Assembly (NCBI GenBank): GCA_037481615.1
Contig: JBBFLI010000004.1
DNA from: SpSt-501 sp037481615
Lineage (GTDB): Bacteria > Desulfobacterota > Desulfobacteria > Desulfobacterales > SpSt-501
Direction: 5' to 3' (one strand)
Length of the DNA: 64,000 bases
In this document: positions 34,807 through 42,073 of the stretch, piece after piece
Layout of the letters: every line of letters begins with the position of its first letter
Position numbering within the stretch: the stretch's first letter is position 1
Notes under the pieces: model-generated
The model's database searches: none
Told to the model about the DNA's origin: nothing
Seen by the model: the letters and a program-made list of their open reading frames with translations, nothing else
Position numbers and translations under genes: made by a program

Positions 34807-36060
34807 ATGTTGAGCGAACACGAGCTCGAAGGGCTGTCACGGGTCCTGTGGTGGGGCCTGTGCACCGCCCGCCGGGAACCCTTCCACCGCGGCGACATCG
34901 TCGTCGTCCGCTGCCACGAGGGGGCGCTCCGCCTGGCCGAGCGGCTCTACGCGGAGCTGCTTCGCCGGGGGCTGAATCCCGTGCTGCGCCTTTCGCCGAC
35001 CCCGGCGATGGAGCGCGCCCTCTGCGAGCGGGGTTCCCCGCCGCAGCTCGATTTCCTCGCCCCCGGGGAGACGGCCCTCGCCCGCCGGCTGAACGGCAAC
35101 ATTTCGCTCCTCGCCCCCCAGGCCCTCACCCACCTCGAGCGGGCGGATCCGGCGGCGGTCGCCCGTCTGCTGGCGGCAACCCGCGGGATCCGCCGAATTC
35201 TCGAGCGGCGCGAGTCGCAGGGCCGCTACGGCTGGACCCTCTGCGTGCTCCCCACCGCGGCGCTCGCCCGCCAGGCGGGAATGGGCCAGGCCGCCTACGC
35301 ACGCGCGGTCGCGCGCGCTTGCCTGCTCGACCGCCCCGATCCCGTCGCCGCCTGGCGGGAGGTGCACCGCCGTGTCGCGCAGATCCGGGCGCGGCTCGAT
35401 GAGCTCGCCCCCCGGGAACTCGTGATCGCCTCCGAGACCTGCGACCTCAGGATCCGGCCCGGAGAGCGGCGTCGCTGGGTCGGGGTGAGCGGGCGGAACC
35501 TGCCCAGCTTCGAAATCTTCCTGAGCCCCGACTGGCGGGGGACCGAGGGGGTCTTCACCGCCGACCAGCCCTCCTTCCGCAACGGGAACCTCGTCCGTGG
35601 CGTACGCCTCGAGTTCCGCGCCGGCCGGCTCGTCCGCGCCCGGGCGCGCGAAGGGCAGGCCTTCCTCCGCGCGCAGCTCGCGATCGACCCCGGGGCCTCG
35701 CGCGTGGGGGAATTCTCCCTGACCGACCGGCGCCTTTCGCCGATCGACCGTTTCATGGCCCAGACCCTCTACGACGAAAACTTCGGAGGGGAATACGGCA
35801 ACTGCCACATCGCCCTCGGCTCCGCCTACGCCAACACCTATGCCGGCGACCCCCGGCGCCTGAGCGCGGCCGCCCGCCGGCGGCTCGGCTTCAACGACTC
35901 GGCGCTGCACTGGGATTTCGTGAACACGGAGCCCAAGCGCGTGACCGCGGTCCTGCGGGACGGCTCGCGGATGACGATCTACGAAAACGGGGAATTCTGC
36001 GCCGCGCTCTGGGGGGAAGGGGGGGTCAGGCGGCGGCCTCGGCCGCCTGCGGGGGTATGA
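34807..36060 (+). CDS. M29-family aminopeptidase
   Basis: A 417-residue protein of the thermophilic-aminopeptidase (M29) family, dimetal exopeptidases removing N-terminal residues. The N-terminal GDIVVVRCHEGALRLAERL matches the substrate-capping half. The metal site is seen in NLPSFEIFLSP (Glu), SRVGEFSLTD (Glu), the Tyr/His of GNCHIALGSAYA, and ALHWDFV (His, Asp). The usual Gly-Glu of the first ligand block is Phe-Glu here. GGGAGG supports the ATG at 34807 over an in-frame ATG 27 codons upstream. Its last 35 bases overlap the 3' end of the convergent response-regulator gene. Confidence 0.82.
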   Translation: MLSEHELEGLSRVLWWGLCTARREPFHRGDIVVVRCHEGALRLAERLYAELLRRGLNPVLRLSPTPAMERALCERGSPPQLDFLAPGETALARRLNGNISLLAPQALTHLERADPAAVARLLAATRGIRRILERRESQGRYGWTLCVLPTAALARQAGMGQAAYARAVARACLLDRPDPVAAWREVHRRVAQIRARLDELAPRELVIASETCDLRIRPGERRRWVGVSGRNLPSFEIFLSPDWRGTEGVFTADQPSFRNGNLVRGVRLEFRAGRLVRARAREGQAFLRAQLAIDPGASRVGEFSLTDRRLSPIDRFMAQTLYDENFGGEYGNCHIALGSAYANTYAGDPRRLSAAARRRLGFNDSALHWDFVNTEPKRVTAVLRDGSRMTIYENGEFCAALWGEGGVRRRPRPPAGV

Positions 36061-36400
36061 CCAGGCGGTTGACCGATTCCAGCAGCCGCCCCAGGGGGAA
36101 AGGCTTCGCCAGCACGAGATCGAAGCCGGCATCCTGCATCAGCCAGGGGGTGCCCGAGATGCCGATCGCGGGCAAGCGCCGCCCGGCAAGCGAGCGGCGG
36201 ATGTGGGCGATGACGGCCGCCCCGTCCACGTCCGGAAGCAGAAAATCGGTGATCACGAGGTCGAAGGCGCCGGCGTCGAACTTGCAGATCCCTTCCCGGC
36301 CGTCGCCCGCGGTCTCGACGCGGTGCCCGAAGCGCGTGAGCGCCGCCTCGATCAGCTCCCGGATGTTGCCGTCGTCCTCGATCACGAGCACCGATGCCAT
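36026..36400 (-). CDS. Single-domain response regulator (CheY-like)
   Basis: A 124-residue receiver domain with no output domain. Acidic pocket residues lie in VLVIEDDG (residues 4-11), the phospho-acceptor is Asp52 in VITDFLLPD, and the conserved Lys is in LAKPFPL near residue 98. Thr/Ser at the switch position is Ser in GISGTP. Such proteins act by binding a partner or shuttling phosphate. The hybrid kinase ending 1.6 kb away on the other strand is one possible phosphate donor. The ATG at 36400 begins the conserved fold; a start 12 codons earlier is also open. Confidence 0.88.
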   Translation of the reverse strand: MASVLVIEDDGNIRELIEAALTRFGHRVETAGDGREGICKFDAGAFDLVITDFLLPDVDGAAVIAHIRRSLAGRRLPAIGISGTPWLMQDAGFDLVLAKPFPLGRLLESVNRLVIPPQAAEAAA

Positions 36401-36708
36401 GCGCCGGGACCTTTCTGCCTGCGGTATGGAGATCAAGGGGAAACGGCGCCTCTTTTAAGCGCATCGGCCCCGGCCGTCAAACCGGGAAATCCGCAGGGCG
36501 CCGCAAGCGGCGGTCTGTTTTCGACAAGTTTTATCCCGTCGAATCCAAAACATTTTTTCGCCTCCCGAAAGCTCGGGCCCGAATCGCCGCCGATTTTCGC
36601 GCGAAAGCAGGATTAGCTGAGATTTTGAGGGGCTGCGGCCCGGAGAGAAAGACCGAAGGGGGAAGGGGCGGCGGAAAAACTACGATTTTCGCCGATTTTC
36701 GTGAAATT
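36401..36708 (+). other. 308-base intergenic region, unusually A/T-rich, with repeats
   Basis: The only gene-free stretch over 300 bases. It contains three copies of CGATTTTCG (36591-36599, 36683-36691, 36693-36701), a 12-base palindrome TTTCGCGCGAAA (36595-36606) and an inverted repeat TTCGAC (36520-36525) / GTCGAA (36538-36543). A promoter for the response regulator lies at 36452-36480. Base composition differs clearly from the flanking genes. No tRNA or known RNA was recognised. Confidence 0.5.
36452..36480 (-). promoter_or_regulatory. Sigma-70 promoter for the response regulator
   Basis: Minus strand TTGACG (36480-36475), 17 bases, TAAAAG (36457-36452), about 50 bases before the ATG at 36400. 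Confidence 0.6.
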
Positions 36709-37206
36709 TCAAACCTTGTACTTACCGAAATCCTCCGCCGAGAGCTTTTCGAGGTAGTCCGCCCACTTCTTGCCTTCTTCGCTCGTGTCGGCGACCTCGA
36801 CCTCGGTGTCCCGCACCCGCGAGCGCTCGATCACCTCCTCGTGGATGAAAATGGGGGCGTCGAAGCGCAAGGCGAGCGCGATCGCATCGCTGGGACGGGC
36901 GTCCATGTCGAAGCGCCGCTCTTCGGAGGAAAAATAGATCCGCGCGAAAAAGGTGTTCTCCCGGAGATCGCAGACCTCGATGCGCTCGATGACCATGCGG
37001 TTCTCCTCGATGAAGTTCTTGAAGAGATCGTGGGTCATCGGCCGCTCGTAGGAGATCTTCTGCAGCGCCGAGGCGATGGAGGTGGCCTCGAGCAGGCCGA
37101 TCCAGATCGGCACCACCTTCTCGTCGTCCTCGGTCTTGAGCAACACGATCGGCGTGTTGGAGGCGGGGTCCATCGTGAGCCCCGCGATCTGCACCCTGCG
37201 CATCAT
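36709..37206 (-). CDS. Bifunctional nuclease family protein (DUF151)
   Basis: A 165-residue protein of the DUF151/BFN family, small bifunctional nucleases described from plants and widespread in bacteria. Conserved features are the N-terminal VQIAGLTMDP, VVPIWIGLLEATSIA near residue 30, FFARIYF near residue 85 and the hallmark RPSDAIALALRFDAPIF near residue 103. AAAGGAGG lies 4 bases before the first ATG (37206) and 7 before the second (37203), so translation may start at the second. It follows miaB by 36 bases on the same strand. Confidence 0.88.
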   Translation of the reverse strand: MMRRVQIAGLTMDPASNTPIVLLKTEDDEKVVPIWIGLLEATSIASALQKISYERPMTHDLFKNFIEENRMVIERIEVCDLRENTFFARIYFSSEERRFDMDARPSDAIALALRFDAPIFIHEEVIERSRVRDTEVEVADTSEEGKKWADYLEKLSAEDFGKYKV

Positions 37207-37242
37207 GGCCCCTCCTTTGCGCGCCCGGGAATCCCGCTCGGA

Positions 37243-38607
37243 TCAGCCCTCTTCGGAAACCCCGGAGAGCGAATGGGCGTGCGCCTGCGTGATGCGCACG
37301 ACCACCTCGTCCCCCGGCTGCGGGATCCGCCCCGGCGGCCCCCCGGACTCGAAGTGGACGATCTTGTTTCCCGGGGTGCGGCCCGTCCAGCGGGTGACCC
37401 CCTCCTTGCCCCCGAGGCTCCGGATCGGCCGCCCCGGCCCCTCGACCAGCACCTCCTGCCGGGTCCCCACCAGGGCGCGGTGGATTCCCACGGTGATCCC
37501 CTCCTGGAGCCGGAGCAGGGCCTGCAGGCGCCGGCGTTTTTCCTGCGAAGGGACCTTCGGTGAAAAGCCGGCGGCGGGGACGTTGGGGCGGTCGGAGTAC
37601 ATGAAGGCGAACACCCCGTCGAAGCGGACTTCCTCGAGGAGCCGCAGGGTCGCTTCGAAGTCCTCCAGCGTCTCGCCGGGGAAGCCCACGATCAGGTCGG
37701 TGGTGATGGCGATCCCGGGAAAACTATCCCGCAGACGGGCCACCTTGTCAAGGTAATGGCCCCGGGTGTAGCGCCGGTTCATGCGTTCAAGGACGCGGTC
37801 CGACCCCGACTGCACCGGAAGGTGGATGTGGGGGCAGAGCTTGTCGAGACGGCCGAAGGCGGAGGCGAGCTCGTCGGTCAGGTCCTTGGGATGCGAGGTC
37901 GTGAAGCGGATGCGCCGCAGCCCCTCGATCTCGTTCACCCGCGCGAGCAGCCGGGGGAAGGGGCCCCAGCCTTCCTTGGCGCCGTAGCTGTTCACGTTCT
38001 GCCCGAGGAGCACGACCTCGCGGGCGCCCTCGGCGACGCAAACCCGAATCTCGGCGAGAATCCGCTCGGGCGGCCGGCTCCGCTCCGGGCCGCGCACGTG
38101 GGGGACCACGCAGTAGGCGCAAAAGTTGTCGCAGCCCTGCATGATCGTGACATACCGCGATACCGGCGAGGGGCGCTCCTGCGGGAGCGGTTCCGCCTCG
38201 GGCGGCGCTTCCCCGTCGCCGCCGACGTCGACGAGCGGCTTTCGCCCGCGCCGCCGTTTTTCGACGAGGTCGGCGAGCCGCCCGGCGGCGCGGGGGCCGA
38301 AGACGAGATCGACGTGCGGCGCCCGCTCGAGGAGCCGCCCGCCCTCCTGCTCGGCGACACAGCCGCCCACGGCGAGCAGACGCTGCGGCCGCTGGCGTTT
38401 CCAGGGCTCAAGCCGCCCGAGCAGGCTGAAGGCTTTCTGCTCGGCCTTTGCGCGCACCGAGCAGGTGTTCACGACCACGAGGTCGGCCGCCTCGGCCGAC
38501 GGCGAGGCGGACCAACCGCTCCCGCGCAGGGACCGGGCGATCCGCTCCGAGTCGTAGACGTTCATCTGGCAGCCGAAGGTGTAGATGAAGAAGCTTTTCG
38601 CGCCCAT
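37243..38607 (-). CDS. miaB: tRNA-2-methylthio-N6-dimethylallyladenosine synthase
   Basis: A 454-residue radical-SAM methylthiotransferase that adds a methylthio group to i6A37 of tRNAs reading U-starting codons. The N-terminal UPF0004 domain binds one 4Fe-4S cluster through Cys13 (FGCQMN), Cys49 (NTCSVR) and Cys83 (GGCVAEQ). The radical-SAM cluster is bound by Cys159, Cys163 and Cys166 (GCDNFCAYC). LLGQNVNSYG and a C-terminal TRAM domain (VEGPGRPIR onwards) are present. The alternatives RimO and MtaB are less likely from the NVNSYG block. It has its own promoter with a very short leader and is followed by the DUF151 gene. Confidence 0.95.
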   Translation of the reverse strand: MGAKSFFIYTFGCQMNVYDSERIARSLRGSGWSASPSAEAADLVVVNTCSVRAKAEQKAFSLLGRLEPWKRQRPQRLLAVGGCVAEQEGGRLLERAPHVDLVFGPRAAGRLADLVEKRRRGRKPLVDVGGDGEAPPEAEPLPQERPSPVSRYVTIMQGCDNFCAYCVVPHVRGPERSRPPERILAEIRVCVAEGAREVVLLGQNVNSYGAKEGWGPFPRLLARVNEIEGLRRIRFTTSHPKDLTDELASAFGRLDKLCPHIHLPVQSGSDRVLERMNRRYTRGHYLDKVARLRDSFPGIAITTDLIVGFPGETLEDFEATLRLLEEVRFDGVFAFMYSDRPNVPAAGFSPKVPSQEKRRRLQALLRLQEGITVGIHRALVGTRQEVLVEGPGRPIRSLGGKEGVTRWTGRTPGNKIVHFESGGPPGRIPQPGDEVVVRITQAHAHSLSGVSEEG

Positions 38608-38620
38608 ACGTGCCGCACCC

Positions 38621-38648
38621 AGTATAGCCAGCCGCTGCGGGATTGCAA
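38621..38648 (-). promoter_or_regulatory. Sigma-70 promoter for miaB
   Basis: Minus strand TTGCAA (38648-38643), 16 bases, TATACT (38626-38621). Only 13 bases separate the -10 box from the ATG at 38607, so the leader should be about 6 bases with no Shine-Dalgarno sequence. Confidence 0.65.
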
Positions 38649-38681
38649 CCTGCTCCCCCCCCGTGGGAAGAGAATCCTCCG

Positions 38682-38710
38682 TTGTGGAAGCGGGTCTCTT
38701 CGGCTATAGA
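38682..38710 (+). promoter_or_regulatory. Sigma-70 promoter for recJ
   Basis: TTGTGG (38682-38687), 17 bases, TATAGA (38705-38710), 7 bases before the ATG at 38718. This spacing would place the start of transcription at or next to the start codon, though a GAGG overlapping the -10 box could also be read as a ribosome site. Confidence 0.6.
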
Positions 38711-38717
38711 GGCGGCG

Positions 38718-40448
38718 ATGAAAAAACGCCTCCTCCTCGCCCGCCCCCCGGAAACGGCCCTGCGCGAACTCGAGGGCGGGCTTGGCCTTTCCCCGCTCCT
38801 CGCCCGGCTGCTCGTCAATCGCGGGATCTCCAGTTGCGAGGCGGCGCGGGACTTCCTCGCCCCGCCGGCCGCCGAACGCCTGCGGCCCCCGAGCGGACTG
38901 CAGGATCTCGAGCCCGCCCTCGAACGTCTGTCCCGTGCGGTCCGGGCCGGCGAGGAGATCCTGGTCTTCGGCGACTACGACGTGGACGGCGTGACCGCGG
39001 GGGTGACGCTCGAGGGATTCCTCGCCGCCTGCGGCGCCCGCGTCCGGCTCTATCTCCCCCACCGCATCGAGGACGGCTACGGCCTCAAGCCCCGGCACAT
39101 CCGCGAGGAGGCCTGCCGCCGGGGGATCCGCCTCGTCGTCACCGTGGACTCCGGCTCCTCGAGCCACGCGGCGGTCCGCGAGGCGGCCGCCCGCGGCGTC
39201 GACGTCATCGTCACCGACCACCATGCCGTGAACGGCGAGCTGCCGCCCGCGCTCGCGGTGATCAACCCGCGCCGGCCCGACTGCCCGGCGGGGCTGGGAC
39301 ACCTCTCGGGGGTGGGGGTCGCCTTCTATCTCGCCGTCGCCCTGAGACGCCGCCTGCGCGAGAAGGGCTTCTTCGTCGGCCGGCCCGAGCCCAACCTGCT
39401 CGCCTGGAGCGACCTCGTCGCCCTGGGAACGATCGCCGATGCCGCCCCCCTGGCGGCGGAAAACCGCATCCTCACCCGGATCGGGCTCGCGCGGATCGTC
39501 CGCTCCGCGCGCCCCGGCCTCGAGGCCCTGAAGGCCGCCTCCGGCCTGTCCGCGGAGGACCTCGCCAGCGGCGAGGAGGCGGCCTTCCGCCTCATCCCGC
39601 CGCTCAACGCCGCAGGCCGCCTCGAGCATCCGCGGCTCGCCGCCGAGCTCCTCACCGCCCGCACCGCCCCGGACGCCGAGCGCCTCGCCCGCCGCCTGAC
39701 CGCGCTCAACCGGGCGCGGCGGGAGCTCGAACGCACCGTCCTCGCCGAGGCGGAGGCCGAGATCGCCTCCCGCCCGGAGCTGCTCGCCGGCCACAGCCTC
39801 GTCCTCGCCCGCACCGGATGGCACCCGGGGGTGATCGGCATCGCCGCGGCCCGCCTGGCGGAGCGCTTTTCGCGGCCGGTCGTCCTGGTCGCGCTCGACG
39901 GCCGCCGCGGCCGGGGCTCGGCGCGTTCGCTGCCCGGCATCGACCTCGCGGCCTGTCTGTCCGCCTGCGGCCGGCATCTCGAGGCCGCGGGCGGCCACGC
40001 CCAGGCGGCCGGCCTGGAAATCGACGCCGCCCGGTTGCCCTCCTTCCGCGCGGCCTTCGAGGAGGCCGTGGCCGCATCGGCGGCCGGAGAGGCCCGCGAG
40101 ACCGCCTGGGTCGTGGACGCCCCGCTCGAGATCGCGGACATCGACGGATCCACGCTCCAAAGCCTCCGCGCCCTCATGCCCTTCGGCGCCGGAAACCCCG
40201 AGCCGCTCTTTCTGGCCCGCGGGGTCGAGGTGATCGCCTCGACCCCGCTGTCGGGGGGGCACCGCCGCCTGCTCGTGCGCTCCGCCGGGGCGGGCGCCCG
40301 CCGCCCGCCCCTTCCCGCCCTCTGGTTCCATCCCGACCCCCGCACGGCCGACTGCCGCCGCTTCGCCCGCCTCGTCTACCGGCTGCGCAGCGAGCGCCCG
40401 GACGGCAGGCGCCCCGAGCTCCGGGTGGAAGACGCCGACCCCGGATGA
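38718..40448 (+). CDS. recJ: Single-stranded-DNA-specific exonuclease RecJ
   Basis: A 576-residue DHH-family 5'-3' exonuclease used in recombination and mismatch/base-excision repair. Motif I is VFGDYDVDG (residues 83-91), motif III VTDHHAVNGELP, and the metal-binding GTIADAAPL follows near residue 240. The DHHA1 block GGHAQAAG lies near residue 430 and the C-terminal OB-type region ends the protein. Length equals the family norm (about 570). It shares a short divergent region with miaB and is followed by a terminator whose loop contains its stop codon. Confidence 0.93.
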   Translation: MKKRLLLARPPETALRELEGGLGLSPLLARLLVNRGISSCEAARDFLAPPAAERLRPPSGLQDLEPALERLSRAVRAGEEILVFGDYDVDGVTAGVTLEGFLAACGARVRLYLPHRIEDGYGLKPRHIREEACRRGIRLVVTVDSGSSSHAAVREAAARGVDVIVTDHHAVNGELPPALAVINPRRPDCPAGLGHLSGVGVAFYLAVALRRRLREKGFFVGRPEPNLLAWSDLVALGTIADAAPLAAENRILTRIGLARIVRSARPGLEALKAASGLSAEDLASGEEAAFRLIPPLNAAGRLEHPRLAAELLTARTAPDAERLARRLTALNRARRELERTVLAEAEAEIASRPELLAGHSLVLARTGWHPGVIGIAAARLAERFSRPVVLVALDGRRGRGSARSLPGIDLAACLSACGRHLEAAGGHAQAAGLEIDAARLPSFRAAFEEAVAASAAGEARETAWVVDAPLEIADIDGSTLQSLRALMPFGAGNPEPLFLARGVEVIASTPLSGGHRRLLVRSAGAGARRPPLPALWFHPDPRTADCRRFARLVYRLRSERPDGRRPELRVEDADPG

Positions 40449-40465
40449 GGCGGCGGGGTTTTTTT
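40438..40465 (+). terminator. Rho-independent terminator of recJ
   Basis: ACCCCG (40438-40443) pairs with CGGGGT (40454-40459); a run of seven T follows (40459-40465). The recJ stop codon lies in the 10-base loop. Confidence 0.7.
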
Positions 40466-40467
40466 GC

Positions 40468-40496
40468 TTGAATTTTGCGAGGCCCTCCGGTAGGCT
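40468..40496 (+). promoter_or_regulatory. Sigma-70 promoter for the 140-residue gene and RNase Z-like gene
   Basis: TTGAAT (40468-40473), 17 bases, TAGGCT (40491-40496), directly after the recJ terminator and 63 bases before the ATG at 40560. Confidence 0.6.
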
Positions 40497-40559
40497 CCCG
40501 GTTCGGATCGTTTCGGGCGATCCGCATCCGCTTCCGCCGACGACAAGGAACCGCATTTC

Positions 40560-40982
40560 ATGGCCAAGGTCTTCCGACCCAGCACGCGAGAATCCTCGAT
40601 CCTCTCCAAGATCGAATCGAGCAAGGAACACAAGCGCCGCCTCGCCCTGAGCAGCCTGCGGGAATGCCTGGACCCGCTGGCGAATGCGATCTCCATGAAG
40701 CTCATCGAAAACGGGCTGGTGGAAACCACCAACAAGAACGCGCTCGAGGAGCAGATCCGCCTCTGTCTCGAGAAGTTGACGCGCGCGAGCGACTTCGACA
40801 TCGACTACCAGATCGCCCCGGTGCGCAACCTCGTCCCCGACGGCAACGTCGTCAGCCTCTACGTCACGGCCTTCATCATCGAGAAACTCCTCGACCACAA
40901 GGACGTGGTCGACATTTTCGGCGCGGACGAGGAAATCTACGGCACCGTCAACCAGCAGGTGAAAAAACACATCCCCGTCTGA
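40560..40982 (+). CDS. Conserved hypothetical protein, 140 residues
   Basis: A soluble, mixed-charge helical protein with the stretches SSLRECLDPLANAISMKLIENG and YVTAFIIEKLLDHKDVVDIFG. Codon choice is visibly more mixed than in its neighbours, which is common in highly expressed or conserved genes. No catalytic motif or known family is recognised. AAGGAA is the ribosome site. Its TGA overlaps the ATG of the RNase Z-like gene (TGATG), so the two are translationally coupled. Confidence 0.65.
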   Translation: MAKVFRPSTRESSILSKIESSKEHKRRLALSSLRECLDPLANAISMKLIENGLVETTNKNALEEQIRLCLEKLTRASDFDIDYQIAPVRNLVPDGNVVSLYVTAFIIEKLLDHKDVVDIFGADEEIYGTVNQQVKKHIPV

Positions 40983-42073
40983 TGTCCGCGCTCGCCGCCC
41001 CGCGGCTCGTGAACGGGCCGCTGGAAGACCCGGTGCTGTTTCTTCCCTTCGCGCACCGGCGGCGCGGCATGCTCTTCGACCTGGGGGACCTCTCCGCGCT
41101 CGCGCCGCGGGACCTCTTGAAGGTCTCCCACGCCTTCGTCAGCCACACCCACATGGACCACTTCATCGGCTTCGACCGCCTGTTGCGGGTCCATCTCGGC
41201 CGCGGCGCGGAGCTGACCCTCGCCGGGCCCGACGGCTTTCTCCGCCACCTCGAGGGGAAACTCGCCGCCTATTCCTGGGACCTGATGGACCGCTTCGCGG
41301 AGGGGCTCCGCCTCGTCGCGGTCGAGGTCCGTGACGGGCGACGGATCGCGTGCGCCTACGACGGACGCCGCGGTTTCGCCCCCGAGGCGGCCCCCCGGGA
41401 ATCCCCGTTCGCCGGGGTGCTCCTCGATGAGCCCGCCGTGCGCGTCGAGGCGGCCGTCCTCGAGCACAGCATCCCCTGCCTCGGCTTCGCCGTGAGCGAA
41501 CGGATCCGCGTGCGGGTGCTCAAGACGGCGCTCGCGGCGCGCGGGCTTGCCCCGGGCCGCTGGCTGAACGCGCTGAAGGAGGCGATCTACGCGGGGGCGC
41601 CGCCGGAGACGGAGATCGCGGCGGAGCTGGACGGCGGAAAGGGGACGCGGGGGTTCCCGTTGGGGGAGCTGTGCGGCACGGTGGTGCGGATCGAAGCCGG
41701 CCGCAAGATCGGCTACATCACCGACGTGGCCGATCACCCGGCCAACCGCGAAGCCATCGTGCGGCTCTGCCGGGGGGCGGACCTGCTCTTCATCGAGGCC
41801 GCGTTTCTCGACGCCGAGTCCGGGCTGGCCCGCCGCAAGCGCCACCTCACCGCACGCCAGGCGGGGGAGATCGCCGCCCTCGCCGGCGTGCGCTCGCTCG
41901 TGGTCATGCACCTCTCCCCCCGCTACGAGGGCCGCGAGGTCGAGGTCGAGGCCGAAGCCGAGCGTTCCTTCCGGGAGACGCGCCGGCTCCTCAGGCCGGC
42001 GCCCGGCGCCGGGGAACCCGCCGGGCCGCCACCCAGCGCACCAGGCCCGCCGCGTGGCGCAGGCTCGCCCTGA
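40982..42073 (+). CDS. Metallo-beta-lactamase-fold protein, RNase Z-like
   Basis: A 363-residue MBL-fold protein. The zinc motif HTHMDHFIGFDRLL near residue 56 has the HxHxDH arrangement and the FxGFDRLLR continuation typical of RNase Z-like nucleases. Later ligands lie in VLEHSIPCLGF (His), YITDVAD (Asp) and VVMHLSPRY (His). RNase Z trims the 3' end of pre-tRNA. The sequence is longer than ElaC (about 305) and the last 30 residues are Pro/Gly-rich, translated across the end of the convergent glycosyltransferase gene (83 shared bases). It is coupled to the 140-residue gene. Confidence 0.8.
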   Translation: MSALAAPRLVNGPLEDPVLFLPFAHRRRGMLFDLGDLSALAPRDLLKVSHAFVSHTHMDHFIGFDRLLRVHLGRGAELTLAGPDGFLRHLEGKLAAYSWDLMDRFAEGLRLVAVEVRDGRRIACAYDGRRGFAPEAAPRESPFAGVLLDEPAVRVEAAVLEHSIPCLGFAVSERIRVRVLKTALAARGLAPGRWLNALKEAIYAGAPPETEIAAELDGGKGTRGFPLGELCGTVVRIEAGRKIGYITDVADHPANREAIVRLCRGADLLFIEAAFLDAESGLARRKRHLTARQAGEIAALAGVRSLVVMHLSPRYEGREVEVEAEAERSFRETRRLLRPAPGAGEPAGPPPSAPGPPRGAGSP

